Origin: Callaeas wilsoni
Taxonomy: Eukaryota; Chordata; Aves; Passeriformes; Callaeidae
Reading direction: 5' to 3'
NCBI GenBank assembly: GCA_013398955.1
Contig: VWPU01018760.1
Coordinates: 28,008-92,007 of the forward strand
Length of the DNA stretch: 64,000 bases
Part shown: in pieces, positions 50,054-61,860 of the stretch
How the letters are laid out: each line of letters starts with the position of its first letter
How positions within the stretch are numbered: position 1 is the first letter of the stretch
Position numbers and translations under genes: made by a program
The notes under the pieces: model-generated
Told to the model about the DNA's origin: nothing
Databases searched by the model: none
Seen by the model: the letters and a program-made list of their open reading frames with translations, nothing else

Positions 50054-53000
50054 CTGGAAAATACAATGCAGAGGAAACAGCACCTTGTAACAAATATGAC
50101 TACGTTTCATATCTTGTCTGCAGAGACTTCTTGCAAACCTAAAAATTAGACATATGAGCATATCTTTTTCCTTTGTGAACCATATTTAACCTCGTTTGAC
50201 ATGGATTTACAATGAAATGATTCCGCTTTTTAGACAAGTTATCCCAGGTTTACTCAGCTTTAATCTGAAGCCAATATTCTGAGTTGGTTTTTATTTCGTC
50301 TCTTGTCTGTTACTCCAACCATTTCACCACAGGTTAAAATAAAAAAAAGAAGGTGTTCAAATATTTATTGAGTTTCAAAACAGGAGGGAGAAGAGGGAGA
50401 AATGTAGGAATTCTCTACAGTTTCTCAGATTTTGTGAAGTTATTCATACTCATAAATCCATGTGTTTCTGATTAACAAACAGCCCTTTTGAGATAAACAA
50501 CCTAACTATTCCTGAAAAAAATCTTTTGACTGCAAAGTCTCCAGAAAAGAAAAGCTCTGAAATACTTCTTAACAGTGATTTGGAGTAATTGGTGGAACAA
50601 ACATTTAACAGAAAGTTCAGGGGTTTTTATGCAGAATTTACTTTAACCTGTCTGCAAATCACTGGTGATAATTTGGTAGGTGTGAGTCTATTACAAGTGT
50701 TATGGGTATTTCCCTGTCAAAATAAACATCTCAAACTGTCTTCTACAACCTGAAGCCCCTGATTAAAATGGTTTTTACTATTTTATTACTCTGATGAAGC
50801 AGAGTTCTTTGATGAAACCTGAGTCTTATAGGTGGTTTTAGTGTTGTATTGTATTTATTACAGTTTAAAAATAACTGTTATACAACATGTGTATTGTCAG
50901 TGACTGTATACTTGCAACTGCAATCTGCTGTGGATGTTTCCAAGGCTCAGCAATCCTCCCACCCCCCTCACACCTGCAAGGTGGGGAATTACTCTGTGGA
51001 GCTACAGAAAATAGTTATACCGTCATGGCTTAGCATCAATATTAAATGCTCAAAGATTCTTATGACGTTTATGATTTTGAATGCTCAAGGAAAAGAAACA
51101 GAAGGGATAAAGATACATTTATCTCTGTTGTCATTTTTTTATTGTCTCAGTTTAAGGTGTTTTAAACACAGAGAAAATGTTAACATGCTGCTAACAAAAT
51201 TACCAGTGAGTATTGAAAATAAGTACCCATTGGAAAATATTGCAATTAGTCTTTAAGTAGAGTGTTTTCAGTCTTCTCATGGAATATAGTCCTTCCACAC
51301 AGTACAGGCACTTCTCTACATGATTTCCCTCTGTGTGTGTACATACAAGTGTACAGACACAGATGTGCATGAGTATACATGGGTGCAGAGTTCTGGTTTC
51401 TAAACTTATTTCTAAACTTTCTGCACTAATGAGTAATACATGTGCAGTTTAACTGTGACACATACTTATAACAAGCAATCGTTTTGCAAAGGTTAGAAGT
51501 TAACCCTTATCTCCACGGTCTGATGACCGTGGGTCCATGATCTGTTTTCAAGGCCAGGTACATGGTGGAGATCACAGAGCAGAAGGAAGAGCCTTCCTGC
51601 AGAACACAGCATCTCTGCTAAAAAAAATTGACTGGTAGCAACAGATCAGCCTCTAGGTATTTCTTAATACTTTCCTGCTGTTGAGTCACACGGCATTGTT
51701 AAATCACCTTGCAAATCAGAAAATTGTGATGGTTTGAACACTTTTCTTTTAAAAGAACCTCTGATGCTCATGAACTATAGGCCAAATGTCAAGGTATTTA
51801 CTCATGGAGTTAGATCCTACGGAGCGTTAGCTGGCATCCTACGTCAGGGTGCTACTCACAAAAGCTGAAGGCGTGCTGTGACTGCTTGAGGTCTTCAGCA
51901 CCTTGCAAAGCCATGTGGGTGTTCAGGGTAGTGTGATTAACCGAAGGAGCAGGAACCAAAAGGGAAAAAGAACCGATTTGGTCCATAATCGGAGAGCCAG
52001 TCAGGTGCACACAGCTGTGCACAATACTGATTGCAGGGTGACACTGCTTCTATTGAATTCAACAGAAAAATGCTTACTGGCCTAACAAGGACAGATTTAA
52101 TCCTAGACCCTGAAATATCTCCACAAACCAGTTAATTTTCAGTATAAAATGTCTAAATGTATGTTTTATCAAGCCACTTTTATGTTTCGCTCGCCCCTTT
52201 ATCTTGTGTCAACCAAAAATTCATAATACCAATTTTGACTGAAGGCTGGCTTTAATTACAATTTCTTTTACAGGTCTCAACTGCTTTTTGTGTCCTGGGA
52301 AATGAGAGCAATTCTTTCTATCATATTCAGAAAGAAAATGAAAAGGTTGGTAAATGTATAAGTAATTTTAACTGATTCATTGATCTGAATACTTTTAAAG
52401 TAATACAGTAAGTATTTCTGTCACACTTTGAAGTTAAGCTTGGAGCTCAGTTACATCCCTTAGGGTTATTTTATAGCCATTAAGAATGTGTACCTTTTAT
52501 CTGGTGCCTTCAATTAATTGAATTTCAAAAATATTCTCAAATGTTTTTAGAAAATCATTTAGTACCTGGAGGACATTCCTGTGTGATTTATTGTTACAGT
52601 AATTAAAAGCAGTGAGTATTACACTGGTCACTGTTGGAACTCCTGTCTGCCTTTGGCTATATTTTGGTTTAAGTTAAAACATATAGTACACTTGAGAGAC
52701 TTGTGAAGGGAGGTAAGAAAAAAATTAATTCTTTTCAGATTGCTTCAGAATTTTGGCACACTTAGAAATAACCTCTTAAAGTGATCACAGTGATATTTAC
52801 ATGATAATTGTATGCAAGCACAATTAAACTTCCATATTAAACAATTAAATAGTGCTTTTCCTGCTATGGTGAATTATTCCTGACTATATTAGTATTCTGT
52901 AGTTCTAATCAGTGCCATAAATAATTTTCAGTTTTACACATTCTGCTCTGAAGCAGTTATTAAGAACTCTCAGGAAGAGTTAAAACAGCTAATGAAAATA

Positions 53001-55149
53001 ATTAGCAAGAAAAAAAAAGATGGTTCATCCTGCATTGAAAGATAACCCTAACTGAAAACTACAAACGCTGCTTTAATGGCATCTTTGTTTTCTGAGGCGC
53101 TCACAGTTCTCTTCTGTAATCTCTTTCATGCAAGAAGTGATAGCTTACGAGCAGCCTTTTGCAGAACTCCTCACTCACAGGAAGATTGGTGGGATTACAC
53201 CCCCAGCCCATGTCTCTTCGCTTGTGTAGCACGCAGGAAGGAGATTATTGCTGTGTTGCTTCCCTGGAGCTCCACCTCAGCAGCACTGCTCACCTGGCCA
53301 AAGCCTGCGGGCTCGAGCAAAGACGCAGTGCAGGAGGGAGAACTTGGTGCTACCGACTCACTTGGTGTCTTCTGCCTTTTCAGCATCTTCCAAGAGGCTT
53401 GGTTCTGCTTCTAAATCTACAAAATTATGCTCTTCTCCTACTAAAAAATAATCCTCTCCACCCATCCACACATTGAGCACACCAAGATAGCCTTAGCTAG
53501 TTCTCTAACCACATCAGAATTTTTTTCTAACACAAAATAAATATCTTCTCAAAATCATGGGCTCACAAATGGAATCATGGTAATACTTGCTTAGAAATTT
53601 CTTGAAAAAATAATCACAAGCCTATATCTTTGAGGACTACAAAAGACCCTCAGATGACCATACAGGATCTGAAAATAAATGTGTTTTTTTAGCTTAGGCA
53701 CGCATTTATGAATAAAAGTCTAGTTGTACAGATTCTGGCCAATACAGGCCAGTACCAGATAAACATTTCACATTTTAACGTACACACTGAAGTCATTGTT
53801 CAAAGTAATAACCTATCCTTTTAATAAACCATCCCCGTTACACAGAAATGCCTAAAGGTTTTCTAGTGTGCATCAGTCTTTTGAACATCACATAATGAAT
53901 TTAATGTGAGAAAAGGAAAAGAAATGTACCTGTATGGATCCCTGCAAATTAAGATAAACCTTGCTGCTCTGAGGCTACCATATAACTTGGCACCATATAA
54001 TCAGATGAGGACAAAAATAGTTTCAGTGAAAATCTGATTTCTATCCATATATTTACTACATTCTGAATTATATTGGCTTTCCTGTGAAATTATTCCAGTT
54101 AAGTAAATTATCTCAGAGGTTTCATGATTAAGCTAATGTGTTTCTAGGACCTTCATAGTGAACATGAGTTATGATACATGCATTAGTATATTATTCCTAG
54201 ACTAGGTGTGATTTAGTAACCTCTACAGGAAAATAAAGGCCAAAAAATGTAAGAGATCAAGCTGCTGTTTTCTCCCACCTGATATCTAGAAAGTAGGTCT
54301 TCAAAATATAGCCACAGTGCTAAAGGAATTGACAGTGAAAATTAAATTATATTCCCTTTCTGAATGGAAATATGTGGTGCTATCACCAGTGCTGTTTGTC
54401 TAATGACATGGAAAATTAAGAGGTTTAACCACTTGGTATCATTTAATAATGGCCTTTTCACAGCAGAGAGGGCATTGCTCTAGCTACAGAAATGGGAAAG
54501 AATGTCAAAGAATGCCAGGATAGACAGGATCAACAGCATTTCTACAGTGAAAAGAGCACACTTAACAATTTAAACACTAAAAATGGTTGAAACCTTAGCA
54601 TTATTGGTCATTTAAACAAAAATAAAAAAGGAGAAAGACAACAACATTATGAATGACATAAAGCAAGATCTACAAATGCCCTTGCCTTCCCTTGGACTCT
54701 GACCCATGGTTTTTTGGGAGTGCTGCCCAAAAGCTTTTGCTCTTGTTTCAAGTATCTTCCCAGATTGATCAGTGACCAGTGTTCCCTCAGTGTCCATCAT
54801 GTCACTATGGTTGACCTGCATGCATGTCTACCGGGATTCCAGCTCCACTTAGTCTGGTTGCCCTCCTGCCTGGCTAGGCCAGTTTCTGACAGAAAGCCAC
54901 CGTGCTTTCTGCTACGTAGGTTGGAGTGGCAATGGATGGCAATTTCCAGGATGTGCAGGTCGACATGAGCAAATTGGAAAAGACAGACTCGAGTCTGCTC
55001 ACTTCCTTTAAGCATCACTGAAATAATTAAAAATGTTGATCTCATGGACCTGAGGTTGTTATATTACAAAAGACTCGTATTAATGTACTGTTACTGGTTG
55101 TAGCTGTTAATATAAAAAATTCCTCTTCGAATGATGCCTCCTGCCCTTG
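50054..55149. other. Gene-desert segment without a recognisable gene
   Basis: No gene seen. The interval 52100-52620 is unique AT-rich sequence with ATTA-type cores and resembles a conserved non-coding element. The stretch 53076-53476 has several overlapping chance open frames. GC content begins to rise from about 55150. Confidence 0.5.
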
Positions 55150-57050
55150 AACATCATATTTCAGGGCAGGGAGGCAGCTGAATCCAGCAGCCCCCCAGCA
55201 CCTCACCACCGGAGCTCCCCCCTGTAATTCTGCCATCGGGAAAAGCAGGGGTGGCCTCTGGTCGAGCAGCCGGCGCCGGGACAGGGAAAGGGTTGGAGGA
55301 AAACGCTGAGAGGTCCCGGTCCCCTCAAAGCACACTAGGGCCGGAGGGCAGGTGTCACCTCCAGGCGGTGGATGGTGTCACCCCGCTCTATAAAACACGG
55401 GCTCCGTCGGGCAGGGGGGTGGCTGGACGGGGTCCCCGGGGACCGGCGGCGGCTTCCCCCGCGCAGGCAGGGCTCTGCTCCGGGGAAGTCGGTCGGGCTC
55501 AGAGGCAGCCCGGGGAGGGAGCCCAGGGGTAGCGCCAGAGGATAGGCTCTCCGCGCGAAGTGAGGAAAAGTCCAGACCCGCAGTGCCGGGACGGGGACAG
55601 CACACACGCCTCCTGCACTCCCGGGGGGCATCGCAGAGCCCTCGTCCCGCCGGCGGGGAGGCAGCCCTGGGCGGGCAACCAGGGCATCCACGTCGCTGTG
55701 GGTTTGTAACTCCGCTTTAAAATGCAAAGGCTCGTGGCATGATTGGCTTTCTGTTTACAAGTGTTGGTGGGGAGAAGGCTCACGTTTTCTTTCTCCATGT
55801 GGTTTCCCCGCCTTGAAAGCTGCAAGGGCAATCCGAGGAGGGAAAAAGGGGAAAGAGAAGAGGATTTCCCAGGTTCGGCATTCATCAGATTTACCCTGTC
55901 ATTGCACTACAAGGTGCAGCGTGTGTCGAACATTACGAGCATGGGGCCATGCAAATGACACAAGCATGAAAGAGCCCTGGCAAGAATAAATCTGTCGATG
56001 TACAGATGTTCCCTATTAACGTTACTGTTCAGCCTTGGTGGTTACTGTGGGAAGACACCGGATTAAAAATTCCCATTGCCACCCCACCTCTGCTGAACCT
56101 TTCTCCCCACACCTCTTTGTCTTCGCTTAATTAGGTAGGATATAATACTCTCTTTTTCTCCTCCTCTGTCTTATTGAGACGTCTGCCCAGGCTCACGCCT
56201 TTAAACAGGAATGATATTGATCCCTCCTCCCCCTTCTGTCAATCCCGATTTGTCCCTTTTCCTGCTGAACAAACAATTAAGAAAAGAAAGTACGGAACGC
56301 GCGGTGGAACTTGTCATGCACAGGCTCCCGCGGGGATTCCGGGCGCTGCGCGGCCCCGGACACCGGGCCGGAGCCCGAAGCGGCCCTGGGCGCCCGGGAC
56401 TGAGAGAGGGTGGCGGGAGGCTGCACATCGGGAAAGGCATTTCGGACTGGGAGCTCGCTGCCGGTTCGCCAGGCCTCGGGCCCGTGTAACTTCTCCGCAG
56501 GAGAGAGCGGCGGTGGCGGTGGCAGCCTGCGGCTGAGGCCGCCGGGACGGACGGCCGGACGGAGGGACGGGCGCAGGAGGACGGAGAGGACAAGCGGGAA
56601 CAAGCGCTCCTGCCCCGACCTGCTTGCGGCTGCCGCCGGCACCTGCCCCTCCTCCCCGCTCGGCGGCCCCCCCACCTCCGCCCCGGAGGAAGCCCCCGGT
56701 TCCCGGGCAGCCCCTGTGGGGCTGCGCCCGGAGCGGGCAGCGACGGCATAGCCGGCCTCGGGGGCGCTGCAGGGAGCCGCTCCCCGGTGCCGGGGGCTGC
56801 CGCGCCGCCCCCCCTTGCCCCCTCCCCGCGGCCGGGGGGCGCTGGCCCAGGCAGTCCCCGGCAGCTCCGCGTCGCCCGGCTCCGCCGCGCTGCCCCCGGG
56901 CTATGAATAAAGCCGAGGCGGCCGGGGGGACAGGTACAGGTGCCCGTCTCCTGCGCGCAGGGCTACGCCGACGTCCCAGCCCGCCTCCTCCAGCGGGAGG
57001 GAAACAAAGACGGCGAGAGAGGCAGGGAGAGTTGCCTGTAAGTTTAGCGC
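55150..57050. promoter_or_regulatory. CpG island, candidate upstream IRX4 promoter
   Basis: Very GC- and CpG-rich DNA, densest at about 56300-57010, in sharp contrast to the AT-rich desert on its left. An AT-richer interval at about 55740-56290 divides it into two lobes. Unmethylated islands like this mark promoters or Polycomb-regulated developmental loci in vertebrates. A strong donor-like GTAAGT starts at 57038 at its right edge and could end a non-coding first exon that splices toward the acceptor at 62245. It may instead serve a divergent long RNA. The long open frames inside it (up to 266 codons on the minus strand) reflect a scarcity of stop codons in GC-rich DNA. Confidence 0.7.
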
Positions 57051-57330
57051 CTTTCAGTCGTGACTCGCGGAGATAAATGATAGTTTGGAGGTGCGCGCAG
57101 TTAATCATCGCCACGGCTGCCGTACAGCGTGTGCAACCCGCAGATCATTAGGTTAAATGGAGGACATTCGTGTCCTTCCAGAATCAATGCAATTATTGTT
57201 GGCAACAAGGACAACAACTGGAGTGGCAGCACTAATTTTACTAACCTGCTATTAATTATGGTGTCCCCCACGCCCCAGACGGCGTTTATAACCCGCGGAA
57301 GCAAGCGGTGCTGGCTGCTTCTGTTTTAAA
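57051..57330. promoter_or_regulatory. Candidate conserved enhancer beside the CpG island
   Basis: Composition drops abruptly from CpG island to an AT-rich, repeat-free block containing GATCATTAGG, TCAATGCAATTATTG, CACTAATTTTAC and CTATTAATTATGG, four homeodomain-type cores within about 120 bp. This dense motif texture is typical of deeply conserved non-coding elements at homeobox loci. Conservation itself was not measured. Confidence 0.4.
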
Positions 57331-57581
57331 ACGGGAAAAGTTGGAAGTGGAGTGCCTGGTCGTGTTGGAAAGTGTTAATCAGTAGGAAAGAGTGTGATCA
57401 GTGGAACTATTCACTTGAGCGTCACTCTGGTACAGGGGGTTAGTGAAGTGGCTGTGGCGCCTGGGGACCGAAGGCTCCGTGCCGCGCCGCGCAGGTACCG
57501 CGCACTGAGACATGTCTGCGTTAGCTCCCCGCAGCTCCCTGCCACGCCAGCCAGCGCAGAGCAGAGAAGAGAAGCCCTGCC

Positions 57582-57626
57582 ATGGCACAGCCATCGCTAC
57601 CAGGTTTTAGCCGAAGCCTGGCGTGA
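57582..57626 (+). other. Short candidate upstream ORF, 14 codons
   Basis: An ATG in strong initiation context (GCCATGG) opens a 14-residue frame (MAQPSLPGFSRSLA) that ends with TGA at 57624-57626. Six bases later comes a donor-like CAG|GTAAAA (GT at 57633). If a non-coding IRX4 exon or lncRNA exon ends here, this would be an upstream ORF. There is no transcript evidence in the sequence itself. Confidence 0.2.
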
Positions 57627-57664
57627 TCGCAGGTAAAAAATTTCTTCTTTTAGTGGTGATGCTT

Positions 57665-57720
57665 GTGAGAGAGAGAGTGTGTATGTGCGTGTGTGTGCGT
57701 GTATGTGTGTGTGTGTCTCT
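57665..57720. repeat. (GA)n(GT)n microsatellite
   Basis: A GA run followed by interrupted GT/GTAT/GCGT units. Simple sequence, capable of Z-DNA in the GT/CG part. Confidence 0.9.
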
Positions 57721-58290
57721 ATGGAAGCGGGGGGTGGAGGGGAGCGGTGGGGCTTACCCCCCCCTTCTCCTTAGGAGCCTGCTTTAGCAGCAAGGCAGCT
57801 GAAAACGAACTGCTGGAGGGAAGAGAAACTATCCGTGATGAATCATTTGGCTTTGTGCAATCTTTACCTAGGACAGAGGGTAAATGTATTTTAACATATG
57901 TGTGTTATTTCTTGGGAAGGGGGTGTGGATATGATATTCAGCGACCACTAAGGTAAGGTACCGAGTCAAACTTTCTGGATTTTAAAGCGAACTTTAACGG
58001 ACAGAATTTGACCTTGCAAGCAGGAAAGTTTTACCTTCGCAGGGAAGTAAGTTGAAGCTGTCGGCTGCCAGAGAGCTCAAAGGTGATGGCATCTGAATGC
58101 CTGCGGGTCTGCTGCACTGGGGGTACAGGAGTTGGGAAAGGAAATCTTATATAATCTTTGCTTTGCTAGTGAAAATGTAGTTGCGATGCTTTGCACCGAG
58201 CAGGTGAATATGGGCTTGTTGTAGGGTCCATCTATAGCCACAGAGCAGCTGCCCAGGTTGCAGCATTTGCTTCTCTTGCTGAAAAGTTTT

Positions 58291-58371
58291 GAGAGTGTGT
58301 GTGTGTGTGCGTGTGTGTGTGTGTGTGTGTGTACATGTGCATGTGTGTGTGAGAGAGAGAGAGAGAGAGAA
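58291..58371. repeat. Compound (GT)n(GA)n microsatellite
   Basis: About 40 bp of GT repeat with one GC interruption, a short ACATGTGCATG bridge, more GT, then about ten GA units. Length polymorphism is expected. Confidence 0.95.
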
Positions 58372-60539
58372 AGTGCTGGCTCCAGTTCTTAAGTGTGAAA
58401 AGTTAATAAATACGAAGAACAGAATGAGCATGTGAGGCCTTTCTGCTTTAATCTAGACTATTTGCCAAGAGGATTGAAGACTTACAAAATGAAAGCATTC
58501 AAATGGATAGCTTTGAACAACTGATTTTACATGTAGTTGTAAACTGAGTAAATTAATTAGCAGCGCCTTCTTATGCAACTGTTCTGTTGGTCATCATGGC
58601 TCTGCCAATCCCAAGCCATGGCATGGGTTTGTGCAGGTCAGCAGCATCGGCTCACTGTCCCTCGATTCAGAGTGCAGGAGGTGCAGTTACACCTCAAATT
58701 GGCTCAGGAGAAAAAACCCAACCATATTTACTGTGAATAGCAAGTTTATGGGAGCTAACCTACTTGAAAATGTTGTAGGCTGCCCTCAGTTCCATGTCAG
58801 ATCCCAAATGGGCAACATGTAGAGCTTCACAGCATTTTTCAGGTGGTGTCAATGTTGCTTTAAGTCTGTAACATGAAAACAAAGCAAACTCGACTGTAAG
58901 AGCTCGCTAAAGTCTGTTTAGCCCATAAGCAAATTCCGTTGCTGAAATATTTCCAGGAGTGGCAATAACCCCTCCAAAAGAGAAGGCGATGAAAACGCAG
59001 ATAGTAAGCGTAGCTGCATTAACTGCCTCTAGATCATGTCCCTGAAGATGTCCATCAAAGCCTGAGTCCTGAAGAGGTTCTGTTTTACCTGCTGTGGCCT
59101 GTTCCAGCATCACACTCTTTCATTCTCATTCCATGTTTTTACAATAAAACTTGTAGGAGCATTGGCTCCAGGTTCTCAGAGGAAAAGCTCATAACCCTGG
59201 GAGAGAGACCTGGTTGGGCTTTGGATGGGAAATACCTGCTCGCCTGAGAGTGCAGCCTGGTTCTGACCAGAAGGGAACTCTCCAGTTTTTCCTATTGATC
59301 GTGATGGGTTTCCTTGCTCAAACTTTGGAGAAAACTCCGTGTGTGTTTCCTTCTCAAAAGCTGTTCACTGCTTTGTACAGGAAAGGGGCTTTGACAAGGA
59401 TCAATTTTTATTGCACAGCAAAGACTTGCATTTTCCAAATGCTTAAGGATATAGCCCACAGCATTAAGCGTCTTTGCTTGGATTTGAACAGTGTTACGTT
59501 GTTTATGTGCAAGAACCACAAAGGTTATTTTAAATCATTGTGGGGCTTAATGCATGTTTGTGCTCTGGCACCAAAAATTCAAGATGAAATATAATTTTGT
59601 CGAGTTTCTTATCAACAAAGGGCCATTATTTGTAGACTGTAAGTGAAACAAGACATCAACAATGAGGTAGGACATAATGTCACCTTTCAGCGTTTAAGTG
59701 TTTAAGGTTATTAAGTTTTTTTGTTGCTTTTTCTTTTTGTTTGTTTGTTTTGGTGGGGGTTTTTTAATGACTGCTTTCTAGGGAATACAGATTGGAACTG
59801 ACACAAAGCTGACCGGGGGTAAAGTAATAGAGCAGGCAGGCTGCAAAGAAAAATGACAAATAATTATCATGATTAATACAGGAAAGTTCAGTGAGAAAAT
59901 GGGCACCAGAGTATTTGCATGGCGCAGTGAAAGACAACGGTCATATATAAATAGACAAGGATTATAAATATTGAATTTCTCCTTGTATTTTAAAGTTTAA
60001 TAGACTCATCTAAATATCAAAACCTGTAGTGTACTGTGGGCCACTGCGGAGTTGACATCTGCAGTGGGGGGGAAAAAAAAAAAAACCAAACCACCAAAAA
60101 GCACAACACCAGGACATTTCCCAAACTGTAGCCTGGAAAACTGGGAGGTCTTCTTCAGGCAGTTCTCCAGTTCTCCCAGCTAATTATAGTGCTTTACACT
60201 GAGCCGCTCTTGAGATAAGTGCAACTATTTTCTTCCCTAGCACCGGTGAGTTTTATTCCGGAGCTTAAACAAACATCCCCCAGCGCAATGGGCACAGGAG
60301 GCAGAGGGAGCAGCACGGAACACTGCGTGCAGACCATTGTGTAAACACTGGGTGTCTTCTCTTCCCAAACAATGCAATAGTCAGTCAGCACGCCGCACAG
60401 AAGGAAGCTACTGGTAAAGAGTCGCTGAAAGTATCATTATACCTTGGCAGCACCGGGGTATGGTGCAGGAGGAGGAACAGAGAAGCCCTTCTATAAAAGA
60501 AACCCAATGGCAAAGTTATTAATATTCTCAGAAATAAAA

Positions 60540-60960
60540 AGGAATTAGCATTTCAGGTGAGGAAAGAAAAAGCACTTTCTTCCCATCCAAAAATCAATAT
60601 AGAATTCCAAACTGATTTTTATTGTCATTTGATTCCCTTTTTTTATACGTTTCTCCCGGCTACAGATACTGAGCTGTCAGGATAATTTGCATGTACTGTA
60701 TCTGATATCTTTTATTTGCAAACACTCTAAAGCGCCATAAAACGCCTCTCGTTGTAGTCTAACTCAATCTGAGAACTAGTATTTTCATCTGTAAATTAAA
60801 GCAATTACGCAGCAGATATTATATTATGTGTACTGTGGTCTCCAGATAGTCATCAATCACCCTCAATCGAGCTGTCAGTGTGGGCAGATTCGTTTCTGGG
60901 AGGCAGTCTTCCAGCTGGGGAGAAGAAGAGAATATCATCATTAATTAGAGTGTGACCCTG
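60540..60960. promoter_or_regulatory. Candidate regulatory element with PBX/HOX and MEIS-type sites
   Basis: A unique AT-rich block 1.3-1.7 kb upstream of the IRX4 start. The decamer GAGCTGTCAG occurs twice (60671-60680 and 60869-60878), each containing the TGACAG MEIS/PREP/TGIF core on the minus strand. A PBX/HOX-type ATCAATCA (60852-60859) lies 9 bases before the second copy. An octamer ATTTGCAT (60685-60692) and several ATTA cores are also present. Motif identities are established consensus sequences; use in vivo and conservation are inference. Confidence 0.4.
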
Positions 60961-61300
60961 GGGCTATTCACATGTCTGAACCCAGGAATCTCTCTGAGCA
61001 AGTCTGCACACCATGGAGCAGCGTTCGACTGCACCAGCAGCCCAGCTTCAGCCTCGGAGCTGACTCCTCCGGCTCCTCCATCCTCTCGGGGGCTGCCTGC
61101 TTGCCCTGCCTCGGTGGTACCGGCCGTCGGGGGAGAGGTGCTGGGGCTGCCAGCATCTTCCCCCGACGGCCCGTTACCTTCTCCCTCCGAGCGTGAAGCA
61201 CAGGGGGGTTGCTCCCTGCTTATGTGTGTGGGGGTCCTAGACCCCCAGAGGGTAGGGAGGCTGATCGCAGCGGTGGGATGGGTTGGGTAGAAGGGGGTGC
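60961..61300. promoter_or_regulatory. CpG-rich patch upstream of IRX4
   Basis: About 300 bp of GC- and CpG-rich sequence within AT-rich flanks, roughly 1.0-1.3 kb upstream of the start codon. It contains a perfect 13-bp inverted repeat. Open frames run through it on both strands (166 codons on minus, 60945-61445), which I attribute to base composition. It could be part of the promoter, an upstream exon, or a short CpG island. Confidence 0.45.
61122..61171. repeat. Perfect 13-bp inverted repeat (hairpin)
   Basis: Arm 1 GGCCGTCGGGGGA (61122-61134) is the exact reverse complement of arm 2 (61159-61171), with a 24-base loop. The arms are highly GC-rich, so RNA or single-stranded DNA here would form a stable stem. 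Confidence 0.9.
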
Positions 61301-61860
61301 TGGAAGTTTGAGATGGGATCAAAGTCGTTTCAACGTGAAAAGTCACATCTTTTCCATCATTCCCCGGAAGACGTTTGTAGGGTTTTCTACCTGTGATCAC
61401 ACGCCTGAAATAAAAGCCGAAAAGAAAAGCAGGATTGCTTATCATGTGCTTTATTGTCAGCGTTAGCGCTAATTTTAACTGTTGATTAAATCTTAGATGA
61501 AGACTCAGTCGTGTGTCCCTTCATATGTCTTGTTTGTAATTGAGACTAATTATTACTGTGGGGTGGGAAGAAGCAGCTGCTCATTAATTAATTTCTAATT
61601 AAAAGTGCTTACTAGCCTTTCAGTGACTAAGGAGGGTGGGGAAAATAGCTGATACAACATTGATCCTTCAGATTAAAAACATTCATTTCCTTCCCTTGCC
61701 CGCAGAAATATATATGTGTTGCAAGCAGACATTGCCGCTACCGAAGAGCTTCCCAAACTTTCGCCCCTGTTAGGCAGGCTGAAAGTGATGCTGGAGAGTC
61801 TATTTTCCATGCCAGGGGAAAGATTCCCGAAAATGAGTGTTAAACTTACAGGCAGGTTAA
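61301..61860. promoter_or_regulatory. Candidate proximal enhancer region of IRX4
   Basis: Unique sequence with a concentrated motif block at about 61470-61640: GACTAATTATTAC, an E-box palindrome GCAGCTGC (61573-61580), then CATTAATTAATTTCTAATTA with several overlapping homeodomain cores. This is typical of a conserved element near a developmental gene start. Conservation was not measured. Confidence 0.35.

Larger units (their letters stand above)
57331..60539. other. IRX4 upstream flank
   Basis: No coding gene. It contains two GT/GA microsatellites, a short ATG-initiated frame directly followed by a donor-like site (57582-57632), and a unique AT-rich block at 59800-60030 with an ATTTGCAT octamer (59913-59920) and ATTATCATGATTAAT. 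An A-rich tract is near 60070-60085. The rest is unremarkable. Confidence 0.5.

Noticed and set aside
56314..57114. 266-codon minus-strand open frame, the longest in the window
   Set aside because: It lies in the CpG island, where stop codons are rare. The translation is Arg/Gly/Pro/Ala-rich with no domain, and several other frames are open over the same bases.
60945..61445. 166-codon minus-strand open frame
   Set aside because: Low-complexity Gly/Ser/Glu/Pro-rich translation from a CpG-rich patch with open frames also on the other strand. No homologue recognised.
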